A DNA stretch of 9,693 bases. Source: Elusimicrobiota bacterium. GTDB lineage: Bacteria > Elusimicrobiota > Elusimicrobia > FEN-1173. This document shows, piece by piece, positions 1 to 6,762 of the stretch. The stretch is from assembly GCA_003158755.1 (NCBI GenBank), contig PMLF01000134.1, forward strand, positions 1 through 9,693. Reading direction: 5' to 3'. The notes under the pieces were generated by a model. The model did not search any database and had not been told where the DNA came from. It was given only the letters and a program-made list of their open reading frames with translations. The translations under genes were made by a program, and so were the position numbers. Position 1 is the stretch's first letter, and each line of letters starts with the position of its first letter.

Positions 1-677
1 ACCGGAAGGGGTTCTTCCCGTTTCTCCGCCTTGGAAAAGGCCCGAACGTCGAGCAATTGGTTGATGAGGCGGACGAGGTTCTTGGATTGTTCGAGGATTT
101 TCTTCAAACCTTCCCCTTGGTTTTTCTCCATGGCCCCCATGCGACCCGACGCCATCACTTCCGATAATCCGAGGATGGACGTCAACGGCGTCCGAAGTTC
201 GTGGGAAATCGTGGCCAAAAAATCATTTTTCATCTGGTCGATTTGCCGCAATTCGGCGTTTTCTCGGCGCAACCGGGACGCATCCCCCAATCGTCGAAGG
301 AAATCGTCCAGGTCCAAGGAGAGAAAATCTTCTTTGAGAATATAGTCCAAGGCTCCCCGCTTCATCGCCTCGACGGCCACGCGAGCGTCGTCTCTAAGCG
401 ACAACAGAACGACCGGCAAGGGAAGAGTTGTTTGGGTCAATCGGTCAATGAGTTCCAAGGGGGAGGTTTCCGGGAGGGCGGCGTCGAGGAAAATCAGGTC
501 ATAGGGGTGAGAAAATACCCGGTCGAGAAACTCGGAGCCGCGCGAGACGACGTCAACCTGAACGGAAACGCCGGAAAGGTCCCGGAAACGGACGCAGGAC
601 TTCTCGGCGAAGGCCGGATCGGCATCCGCCAGCAAGATCCTTTTCGGGAAAGAAAAGCGGTCATCCATGGGATCCAT
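1..677 (-). CDS. Soluble Rec-HisKA hybrid histidine kinase (partial, 3' end beyond window)
   Basis: Reading the minus strand by hand from an ATG at 677 gives 225 codons open to the window edge. The N-terminal receiver domain spans about residues 12-130, with phospho-acceptor Asp65 (LIFLDAALPE), Ser93 and Lys115. A charged coiled linker (about 128-150) follows, then a HisKA domain with a canonical H-box (FLATISHELRTPLTSILG) containing His159 followed by Glu. The ATP-binding domain must lie beyond base 1. There is no signal peptide or TM segment, so the protein is cytoplasmic. The receiver is divergent: the usual Asp-Asp metal pair reads D-A-D (Asp18, Ala19, Asp20), and the 'MP' after the phospho-Asp is 'LP'. 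The gene starts 28 bases after birA. No clear Shine-Dalgarno precedes ATG 677, in-frame GTG 680 or in-frame ATG 668, so the start is uncertain by a few codons. Kinase identity is secure; the signal and partner are unknown. Confidence 0.88.
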   Translation of the reverse strand, partial: MDPMDDRFSFPKRILLADADPAFAEKSCVRFRDLSGVSVQVDVVSRGSEFLDRVFSHPYDLIFLDAALPETSPLELIDRLTQTTLPLPVVLLSLRDDARVAVEAMKRGALDYILKEDFLSLDLDDFLRRLGDASRLRRENAELRQIDQMKNDFLATISHELRTPLTSILGLSEVMASGRMGAMEKNQGEGLKKILEQSKNLVRLINQLLDVRAFSKAEKREEPLP

Positions 678-705
678 CACAGTATAGGGCGTGAAATCGG
701 GCGAT

Positions 706-1653
706 TCAACGGCGCTCAACGGATAAATGGATTTCGCCGCCGGCGAGGACTACCGGGCCGTCGGCGGTTTGAACCATCAACCGGCCTTCGTCGTCGACGC
801 CCCGAACGATGCCTGAGACATCTCGGCTTTCGGCGTCTAAAGAAATCCGCCGTCCGTTCAAGACCGCAAAATCGGTGTAGGCTGACCGGAATGGAAGGAA
901 CCCTTCCCGTTGATAAACCGAGTAGCTTTTTCGGAAGCGCCGGAGCCAGCCGGCCAACAACTCCCTTCGGGAAATGTTCCGTCCCAAAATCCCCCGAAGG
1001 GAAACGGCCGGGACCAATCCCTTGGAGGGCGGAGCGTTGTTCGCGTTCACGCCAACACCCAGGACCAGCCAATGGATACGGTCGACCTCGGAGGACATCT
1101 CGGCGAGGACGCCCGCCAGCTTTTTTCCGTTGAACCACACATCGTTGGGCCACTTAACTCCGGCGTCGACGCCGAAATCCGCTTTTAAGAAGCGGGCCCA
1201 GTCCAAAGCGGCCACCAAGGCAAGTGCGGGGACCCGAGCGGGCGTCATCGCCGGACGCAAAAGCAGCGAAAACCAGAGACCCCCCGGGAGAGATTCCCAC
1301 CTTCGGCCGAGGCGCCCGCGGCCGGCGGTCTGCCGTTCGGCGATGAGGAGGGCTCCCTCGGGAGAGCCCGAGACGGCCCGGCGGCGGGCTTCATCCTGCG
1401 TCGATGAGGTCTTTTCGAAAAAGAAAAAAGGGCGACCCCAACCGGGAGAAAAATCGTCCCCGGACGGGCGGTCGGAAAGGGTTTCCAAGCGATACCCCCG
1501 GCGGGGGATTCCGGAAACGCCGTGTCCCTCGGCGCGCAGTTTTTCGATCCGCTTGTGGACGGCGGCGCGGGAGATCCCCAAGGATTCGGCCAGGGCCGCG
1601 CCCGAAACGGTTTCCCCCTCGGCCTTCCTCAACCGCTTCAAAACGACATTCAT
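706..1653 (-). CDS. birA: Bifunctional biotin-[acetyl-CoA-carboxylase] ligase / biotin repressor BirA
   Basis: This 315-residue cytoplasmic enzyme activates biotin to biotinyl-5'-AMP and transfers it to the lysine of carboxylase carrier proteins. Residues about 1-58 form a winged helix-turn-helix (LAESLGISRAAVHKRIEKL), so it is the class II BirA type that can also repress biotin genes. The catalytic core shows the biotin/AMP loop GRGRLGR (111-117), KWPND (167-171), GKKLAGVLAE (176-185) and GVGVN (199-203). The C-terminal SH3-like domain covers about 264-313. Length matches the family (E. coli BirA is about 320 residues). The ATG at 1653 lies one base after the nadC stop, so translation is probably coupled. 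I saw no BirA-type operator in the window, so any regulated biotin operon is elsewhere. Family identification is very secure; repressor activity is inferred from the HTH. Confidence 0.96.
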   Translation of the reverse strand: MNVVLKRLRKAEGETVSGAALAESLGISRAAVHKRIEKLRAEGHGVSGIPRRGYRLETLSDRPSGDDFSPGWGRPFFFFEKTSSTQDEARRRAVSGSPEGALLIAERQTAGRGRLGRRWESLPGGLWFSLLLRPAMTPARVPALALVAALDWARFLKADFGVDAGVKWPNDVWFNGKKLAGVLAEMSSEVDRIHWLVLGVGVNANNAPPSKGLVPAVSLRGILGRNISRRELLAGWLRRFRKSYSVYQREGFLPFRSAYTDFAVLNGRRISLDAESRDVSGIVRGVDDEGRLMVQTADGPVVLAGGEIHLSVERR

Positions 1654-1654
1654 T

Positions 1655-2521
1655 TCAAATAGGACGGACGTCCAGCCCCATGTCCAGGGCGGGAACGGAA
1701 TGGGTCAGGCGTCCGACGGAAATACGGTCCACCCCGGAACGCGAGATCGCCGCCGTCGTCTCCAGGGTCACTCCGCCGGAAACTTCCAACAGAGGGCGCC
1801 GCAACCCTTGGTCTCGGCAAAGGGTCTTGATCCAACGTACGATCTTGGGAAGGGTTTTCACCGAAAAATTATCCAGAAGGAGGACATCGACTCCCGCATC
1901 GAGGGCCAGGAGAATTTCCTTCCGGTCCCTGGCCTCCATCATCACCGTGAGGCCTCGGTCGCGGGCCGCGCGGACCCGGGAAAAGAAACGGGGGGCGTCA
2001 AGTTTCCCCCCCCAGGCGTCCAGATGGTTCTCTTTGATGAGAACGTCGTCGGAAAGATCCCGTCGGTGGTTGACGCCGCCGCCGCAGACCACGGCCCATT
2101 TTTCCATATCGCGAAGGCTGGGATGAGTTTTTCTCGTGTCGAGGATTTTGGCGCGGCCGCCCGCCCGTCGTACGAATTCACGGGTCAAGGTGGCGATGCC
2201 GGAAAGATGGCAGAGGAGGTTCAACGCCGTCCGCTCGGCGGAAAGGATCGACGACAGCGGGCCGCTGACGCGAAGGACGACGCCCCCCTTTCGGACGGGG
2301 GTTCCGTCTCCGGCGACGATGGAGACCCGACATTTTTCATCCAAGAGGCGGAACGCCTCGGCGGCGCAGTCGGCCCCGGAAACAACGCCGTCGGCGCGGG
2401 AGACCACGACGGCCTCGGCCCGGGCGCCGGGCGGAAGGAAAAAACGGGACGTGGCGTCCGACCAGGCGCGGTCTTCCCGCAGGGCTTCTTTCACGACGGA
2501 GGAAAATGGGGACGGTTTCAC
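1655..2521 (-). CDS. nadC: Nicotinate-nucleotide pyrophosphorylase (quinolinate phosphoribosyltransferase)
   Basis: NadC converts quinolinate and PRPP to nicotinate mononucleotide, CO2 and PPi in de novo NAD synthesis. The 288 residues match the family length. Visible signatures are ERTALNLLCHLSGIAT (96-111), the phosphate-binding DTRKT (128-132), CGGGVNHR (146-153), LIKENH (161-166), LLLDN (214-218), LEVSGG (245-250) and ISVG near 267-270. Small departures from the common consensus are EDRAWSDAT near the N-terminus, where most members have ED-x-G-x-GD-x-T, and GRLTHS in place of GALTHS. The start is a GTG at 2521 that overlaps the stop of the upstream sigma-54 activator as GTGA, which suggests translational re-initiation; no strong Shine-Dalgarno is visible. 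Its partners nadA and nadB are not in the window. Assignment is secure. Confidence 0.96.
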   Translation of the reverse strand: MKPSPFSSVVKEALREDRAWSDATSRFFLPPGARAEAVVVSRADGVVSGADCAAEAFRLLDEKCRVSIVAGDGTPVRKGGVVLRVSGPLSSILSAERTALNLLCHLSGIATLTREFVRRAGGRAKILDTRKTHPSLRDMEKWAVVCGGGVNHRRDLSDDVLIKENHLDAWGGKLDAPRFFSRVRAARDRGLTVMMEARDRKEILLALDAGVDVLLLDNFSVKTLPKIVRWIKTLCRDQGLRRPLLEVSGGVTLETTAAISRSGVDRISVGRLTHSVPALDMGLDVRPI

Positions 2522-3891
2522 TCGATGCCCAACGTCTTGATTTTGGCGGACAGGGAATCCTCGTCCAGTCCGAGGGCGGCCGCGGCTTTTTTCCGGTTTC
2601 CCTCCATCTGCTTAAGGGTGTTGGCGATGTGCTCCCGCTCGACTCGGCGGACCACGTCGTCCAAGGCGATGGAATCGGCGGGCGCGGGGTCGGGGCGTCC
2701 GGCTCCCTGAACGCTCATGGGCAAGTGGCCGGGCTGGATCACATCGTCGGCCAGGAGGGCGGCGCTGGAGAGTGCGTTCTGGAGTTCTCGAATATTCCCG
2801 GGCCAGGTGTACATCTTGAGCAATTGGACGGTCTCGGGGGAAATCGTCAGGGAGGGTTTTCCCAGTTTGCCGCGGAATATATCCACGAATACGGCGACCA
2901 AACGCTCCAAATCCTCGGCGCCGCGGTTTCGGAGGGGCGGTAGTTGGAGGGGGAACACCTTGAGGCGGTGAAAGAGGTCTTCCCGGAAAGAGCCGTTCTT
3001 GACGGCTTTTTCCAAGTCCACGTTGGTGGCGGCCAGGATGCGGACGTCGAGATGCATGGGTCCCTTGCGGGCGCCCAGGCGCTCAATGACCGGTTCCTGA
3101 AGGAATCGCAGGAGCTTGACCTGGATGGAGAGAGGGAGGTTTCCGATCTCGTCCAGGAACAACGTCCCTCCGTCGGCGGACTCGAACTTCCCGGCCCGAG
3201 ATGCGTCCGCTCCCGTGAACGCGCCTTTTTCGTAGCCGAAGAGCTCGCTTTCGATCAAGGATTCCGGGAGCGCCGCGCAGTCCACCACCACGAACGGTTT
3301 GTCCTTCCGAACGCTTAACCGGTGGATGGCCCGGGCGAAGACCTCTTTGCCGGTGCCGCTTTCACCCAGGATGAGGACGGTCAGGTCGGTCGGAGCCACT
3401 TTTGCGACCAACGTCATCATTTTTTTCATTTCCGGGCTCGCGGCGATGAGGTTGTCGTCGTGGACCACATCGGAGGCGGCGATGGTTTTGGCCGCCGGGA
3501 TACGGCGGCTCACTTTTCCCAACGCCAACGCCTGTCGCGCGATGGATTTGAGCTTGTCGGTGTCGAGGGGTTTGATCAGGTAGTCGTAGGCCCCCAACCG
3601 CATGGTCTCCACGGCGGAAGTCACGGTTTGGTAAGCCGTCATGATGACGACGGTTAGGTCCGGGTGGGTCTCCCGCAGGCGGCGAAGAGTCTCCACGCCG
3701 TCCATGCCGGGCATGCGGAGGTCCAGGAAGACCAAGTCCGGCGCCTGTTTCTTGAGGGCTCGGAGACATTCCGTTCCGCTGGCGGCGGAGACGACCTCGT
3801 ATCCCTCCTCGCCGAGGACCCGATGGAAAATCATCCCGACGTTGGGCTCGTCGTCGACGACCAGTATCAGAGGCGATTTTTTTTCAGGCAT
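2518..3891 (-). CDS. NtrC-family sigma-54-dependent response regulator (Rec-AAA+-Fis HTH)
   Basis: This 457-residue transcription activator has an N-terminal receiver (8-122; Asp13-Asp14, phospho-Asp57, Thr85, Lys107). Its AAA+ core carries Walker A GESGTGKE (176-183), the sigma-54-contacting loop GAFTGA (223-228), Walker B GGTLFLDE (241-248), the arginine-finger region FREDLFHRL (302-310) and sensor II WPGNIREL (363-370). A short Fis-type HTH occupies about 416-457. All motifs needed to remodel sigma-54 RNA polymerase are present. The reading frame stays open to base 4287, but the true start is the ATG at 3891, because the receiver begins immediately there and the upstream part is antisense-frame noise under the kinase gene. 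It overlaps that kinase by 8 bases, so the two are a likely cognate pair. The HTH recognition region (GLDEDSLSAKIKTLG) is unusually acidic for this family. Target promoters are unknown. Confidence 0.95.
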   Translation of the reverse strand: MPEKKSPLILVVDDEPNVGMIFHRVLGEEGYEVVSAASGTECLRALKKQAPDLVFLDLRMPGMDGVETLRRLRETHPDLTVVIMTAYQTVTSAVETMRLGAYDYLIKPLDTDKLKSIARQALALGKVSRRIPAAKTIAASDVVHDDNLIAASPEMKKMMTLVAKVAPTDLTVLILGESGTGKEVFARAIHRLSVRKDKPFVVVDCAALPESLIESELFGYEKGAFTGADASRAGKFESADGGTLFLDEIGNLPLSIQVKLLRFLQEPVIERLGARKGPMHLDVRILAATNVDLEKAVKNGSFREDLFHRLKVFPLQLPPLRNRGAEDLERLVAVFVDIFRGKLGKPSLTISPETVQLLKMYTWPGNIRELQNALSSAALLADDVIQPGHLPMSVQGAGRPDPAPADSIALDDVVRRVEREHIANTLKQMEGNRKKAAAALGLDEDSLSAKIKTLGIE

Positions 3892-5005
3892 CGATTTTCT
3901 CAGGTATCGGCTCGCTGACGGGAGCGGAAGTTTCCAGAGGCAGCTCGATACGGAACGTCGTTTGTTCCCCCGCCAACAGCTCGACTTTTCCCCCGTGGCT
4001 TTCGATGACCCTTCGCGCGATGGCGAGGCCGAGGCCCGTGCCGCGCTCTTTCGTGGTGAAGAACGGTTCGAACAGGTGCGGCCGCACGTCCGCGGGAATC
4101 GGCGTTCCCGTGTTGCGGATTTCGACGCGGGCGCGGCCGCCGTCGAGGGACGTCCGGACGGAGAGACTGCCCTCCTTTCCCGTCGCCTCCAGTGCGTTGT
4201 CGACGAGGTAGCCGAACACCTCTTCCAAAAGATCCCGGTCCATGGGGATCGGAGGCAGACCCTCGGCGAAAGCAGCGTCCAACGCAACGCCCTGAATCTT
4301 CATCCGAGAAACGAACGTGTCCAGTACTCCTTTCCAAACGTCCCGAAGGTCTTCGGGGCGCAGGCGGGGTTCGTAGGAGCGGGAAAATTGAATGAAATCC
4401 CGGGTCATCTTCTCCAACGTTTTCACTTTATCCTCGATGGCCACGGCCACGTCCCGGCGCTCGTCGCCCGACTCAAATTTCGTCTTCAGATATTGGGAGC
4501 ACATCAGGATCACGTTCAGGGGGTTCCTCATGCGGTGCGCCAGCCACCCCGACATGGAGCCTAGCGTGGCCAATTTTTCTTTCTGGATCAGTTCCTGCTG
4601 GGCCGCCTTGAGGTCGCGGGAGAGACGATGTTTCTCGAGACCCCGGTTCACCGCGGCCAGGAGGCCGTCCCGAGTGAAGGGTTTGGTGATGTAATCGTAG
4701 GCGCCGTAGCGCAAAGCTTCCAGGGCGGACTGGAGCCCGCCGTAGGCCGTCATCAGGATGATCTCGACGGCGGGGTAGGTTTCTTTGGCGGCGCGGAGGA
4801 ATTGGAGCCCGTCCATGACCGGCATGTTGATGTCGGAGAGCACCAATTGGAACTCCATCGGGTCCCGGGCCAAAAGGTCCAAGGCCTCCCGCCCTTGGGC
4901 GGCGGCCTCGGTTTCGTAGCCCTCCTCTTGAAGGAGGTCCGTACAGAGTTCCCGGAAGCCTACTTCGTCGTCCACCACGAGTATGCGGATTTTGTCAGCG
5001 GACAT
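3884..5005 (-). CDS. Soluble Rec-HisKA-HATPase hybrid histidine kinase, NtrB-like, with atypical H-box
   Basis: This 373-residue cytoplasmic kinase begins with a receiver (5-122; Asp12-Asp13, phospho-Asp58, Thr86, Lys108). A short coil leads to an NtrB-type dimerisation/phospho-acceptor domain, LATLGSMSGWLAHRMRNPLN (145-164), with the predicted acceptor His157. The ATPase domain has the N-box with Asn270 (VFGYLVDNALEA), a G1 box with Asn in place of the usual Asp (RNTGTPI, 297-303), the F-box LFEPFFTTK (311-319) and the G2 box RGTGLGLAI (321-329). The residue after His157 is Arg, whereas HisKA kinases normally have Glu or Asp there. The ATG at 5005 lacks a Shine-Dalgarno (a T-run precedes it) and sits just after a strong inverted repeat. 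The gene overlaps the sigma-54 activator, its likely partner. Family is secure; whether it autophosphorylates is open. Confidence 0.93.
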   Translation of the reverse strand: MSADKIRILVVDDEVGFRELCTDLLQEEGYETEAAAQGREALDLLARDPMEFQLVLSDINMPVMDGLQFLRAAKETYPAVEIILMTAYGGLQSALEALRYGAYDYITKPFTRDGLLAAVNRGLEKHRLSRDLKAAQQELIQKEKLATLGSMSGWLAHRMRNPLNVILMCSQYLKTKFESGDERRDVAVAIEDKVKTLEKMTRDFIQFSRSYEPRLRPEDLRDVWKGVLDTFVSRMKIQGVALDAAFAEGLPPIPMDRDLLEEVFGYLVDNALEATGKEGSLSVRTSLDGGRARVEIRNTGTPIPADVRPHLFEPFFTTKERGTGLGLAIARRVIESHGGKVELLAGEQTTFRIELPLETSAPVSEPIPEKIDA

Positions 5006-5023
5006 GAAAAAAGTCGACAGCGG

Positions 5024-5101
5024 AACGCCGCGACGCCGCGACGCCGGGAAGAACCGAGGTTTTGTCGCGGCTTCGCTGCGTCGCGGCGTCGCGGCGTCGT
5101 T
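5024..5101. repeat. Intergenic GC-rich inverted repeat with 18-bp perfect arms built from 8-bp units
   Basis: Arms at 5027-5044 and 5078-5095 are perfect reverse complements (18 bp) around a 33-base loop. The complementarity resumes as AAC/GTT after a 3-base insertion in the outer right flank. The left arm holds two tandem copies of GCCGCGAC. The right side holds its complement GTCGCGGC at 5080-5087 and 5088-5095, plus a third copy in the loop at 5064-5071. It fills nearly all of the only sizeable gap inside the gene block (5006-5106). In the transcript it would fold into a very stable hairpin between the PhoB-like regulator and the Rec-kinase. A T6 run follows on the minus strand, but about 15 bases beyond the stem and directly against the next start codon, so it is not a textbook terminator. 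It could instead be a REP-like dispersed repeat or a processing/attenuation element. Confidence 0.85.
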
Positions 5102-5106
5102 GGAAG

Positions 5107-5793
5107 TTATCCATCGAATCTATACCCGAAACCCAACACGGTCTTGATTTTGTCCCCGTGGATTCCCAGTTTGTGCCGTAAGTGGCGGATGTGCACGTCG
5201 ATGGTCCCGGAGTTGCCCGGCGCCTCGAAGCCCCACACGGAGGTCAACAGCATCCGACGGCTGACGGCTTTTTTTCGGCTCTGCAGAAGCGTCGTCAGGA
5301 GGTCGAACTCCTTGGGGGTCATCTCCACCGCTTTGCCCTTGATGCGGATGACGTGCCGGGTGACGTCGATCTCGAGCTCACCGGACTTGAGCTGCGAGTC
5401 CTCCGGCGGCGAGGACCGTTCGTAACGCCTCAAAAGGGCTTTGACCCGGGCCAGGAGCTCTTTCTGGCTGAAGGGCTTGGTCATATAGTCGTCGGCGCCC
5501 ATTTCCAGCCCCATCACCTTGTCCATTTCCTTGTCCTGAACGGTGAGCATCATGACGGGGGTGCTCTTCATCTCCGGGTCCTGGCGGACCTGCCGGCAGA
5601 ACTCGAAACCGCCGACGGAAGGCATCCAGACGTCGAGGATCAACAGGTCCGGGTGCGACTCGTAAAGTTTCTTGAAACCCTGGTCGGTGCTGTTGGCGGA
5701 GAGGGATTGGAAGCCGTGCTCTTCGAGGATGTCGCAGACCAACTGGCAAAGCTGGACGTCGTCGTCCACCACCAAAATCTTCTTGCGGCTCAC
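5107..5793 (-). CDS. OmpR/PhoB-family winged-helix response regulator
   Basis: This 228-residue DNA-binding regulator has a receiver at 4-122 (Asp10-Asp12 acidic cluster, phospho-Asp54 in LILDVWMP, Thr84, Lys106 in TKPF). Its OmpR-type winged helix spans about 134-227, with MTPKEFDLL (158-166), the recognition helix TIDVHIRHLRHKLG (197-210) and the wing KTVLGFGYRF (217-226). All phosphorylation residues are intact. The start is a GTG at 5793 that overlaps the TGA of the Rec-GGDEF gene as GTGA, with GGAG six bases upstream acting as a Shine-Dalgarno inside that gene. The stop is TAA at 5107. Together with the two upstream genes it forms a kinase / Rec-GGDEF / PhoB-like trio, so the membrane kinase is the probable phosphodonor (inferred). 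The regulon is unknown. Confidence 0.95.
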   Translation of the reverse strand: MSRKKILVVDDDVQLCQLVCDILEEHGFQSLSANSTDQGFKKLYESHPDLLILDVWMPSVGGFEFCRQVRQDPEMKSTPVMMLTVQDKEMDKVMGLEMGADDYMTKPFSQKELLARVKALLRRYERSSPPEDSQLKSGELEIDVTRHVIRIKGKAVEMTPKEFDLLTTLLQSRKKAVSRRMLLTSVWGFEAPGNSGTIDVHIRHLRHKLGIHGDKIKTVLGFGYRFDG

Positions 5794-6755
5794 CGAGGTC
5801 TCCGTCGGTCGACGACGTAGGCGCTTTTACCGTGGGACTTGGCCCACGCTTTGAGCTCGCTGGCCAGGGAACTGATCTCCCCCGGGTGGGAGAATTCTCG
5901 CGCCCGCGTGGTGACCACCGCCAGCGAAATCCCGACGAAAGGAAACCGGACCTCCTGGCCCTGGCGGGTCTTGCCTTCGATGTAGCCCAATCGCCGGTCG
6001 GCCTCGTCATACAGGTCGGGGATCATGCCGTCGAATTTTGCGATCACGTCTTTGCACGCCTGCTCCGCGCGGTCGGGGTGGACAATCGCCACGAAATCGT
6101 CACCGCCCACATGGCCGAGGAAGGCCAGTTCATCTCCGGCGAATTCCACGGAGGCCGTCAGGCATTGGGCCGCCAGCTTGATGACCTGGTCGCCTCGGAG
6201 AAAGCCGTAGCGGTCGTTGTAGGCCTTGAAATTGTTCAAATCGGCGTAAAGGATGGCGAACTGTTCCTTGGCAGCGATCCGGCGTTCGATCTCCTGGGTG
6301 ATGCTGGTGTTGCCGGGCAACCTTGTCAGGGGGTTGGCGTCCAATTCTCGGATGTTCCGATGGATGGCCGCGTTCAATCGGGCGAGAAGCCTCGCCGTGT
6401 CGATGGGCTTGGTGAGGTAATCGTCGGCGCCGGCTTTGAGTCCCGTCATTTCGTTGCCCGACGAGCTCAACGCGGTGAGCATGAGGATGGGTTTGGTACG
6501 AAGCAGGCTTTTCTGCCGCATCAAACGGCAGACTTCGTAGCCGGAAAGGTCCGGGAGGTCGACGTCCAACAGGATGACGTCGGGTGACGTTTCGGCGGCG
6601 GCGTTCATGCCGTCCCTTCCGGTATGGGCCAGCGTCACCCGAAACCCGTTATCCTCCAAAAAATCATGCAGGAAATTGGCGATGGGCACCTCGTCGTCCA
6701 CCACTAGGATCAGGGGGCCGGAAGACGGAGATCGGGGGTCGGAAGTCTCCGTCAT
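5790..6755 (-). CDS. Rec-GGDEF response regulator (putative diguanylate cyclase, GGDDF signature)
   Basis: The protein is 321 residues. The receiver spans 14-132 (Asp20-Asp21, phospho-Asp64 in LLDVDLP, Thr94, Lys116) and is followed by a GGDEF domain at about 140-316. The domain starts NPLTRLPGN (141-149), where canonical cyclases have D-x-LT-x-L-x-N. It has the substrate/metal segment ADLNNFKAYNDRYG (171-184) and Gly188-Asp189. The signature reads GGDDF (217-221), with Asp where GGDEF has Glu. The positions of an inhibitory I-site (RxxD) are D..A, so product inhibition of the usual kind is not expected. Asp189 at the base-selecting position argues for c-di-GMP rather than cGAMP. The frame is open to 7019, but ATG 6755 is chosen because it lies 7 bases after the kinase stop and just before the receiver. 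It may be an active cyclase or a degenerate binding domain. Confidence 0.92.
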   Translation of the reverse strand: MTETSDPRSPSSGPLILVVDDEVPIANFLHDFLEDNGFRVTLAHTGRDGMNAAAETSPDVILLDVDLPDLSGYEVCRLMRQKSLLRTKPILMLTALSSSGNEMTGLKAGADDYLTKPIDTARLLARLNAAIHRNIRELDANPLTRLPGNTSITQEIERRIAAKEQFAILYADLNNFKAYNDRYGFLRGDQVIKLAAQCLTASVEFAGDELAFLGHVGGDDFVAIVHPDRAEQACKDVIAKFDGMIPDLYDEADRRLGYIEGKTRQGQEVRFPFVGISLAVVTTRAREFSHPGEISSLASELKAWAKSHGKSAYVVDRRRPR

Positions 6756-6762
6756 AAGATTT

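Noticed and set aside
974..2710. Long plus-strand open frame (578 codons) opposite birA and nadC
   Set aside because: It is antisense to two clearly recognised enzymes, shows no domain, and is of Arg/Pro/Gly-rich composition typical of a GC-rich shadow frame.
3892..4287. N-terminal extension of the sigma-54 activator reading frame
   Set aside because: The extension lies under the kinase ATPase domain in another frame, is Arg/Ser-rich noise, and the receiver domain begins right after ATG 3891.
5006..5100. Inverted repeat as a classical Rho-independent terminator
   Set aside because: The T6 run on the minus strand is about 15 bases past the stem and abuts the next ATG, and the 33-base loop is too large for the standard form.
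6093..6250. GGDEF domain as a Hypr-type cGAMP synthase
   Set aside because: Hypr enzymes carry Ser at the base-selecting position; here it is Asp189, as in ordinary diguanylate cyclases.
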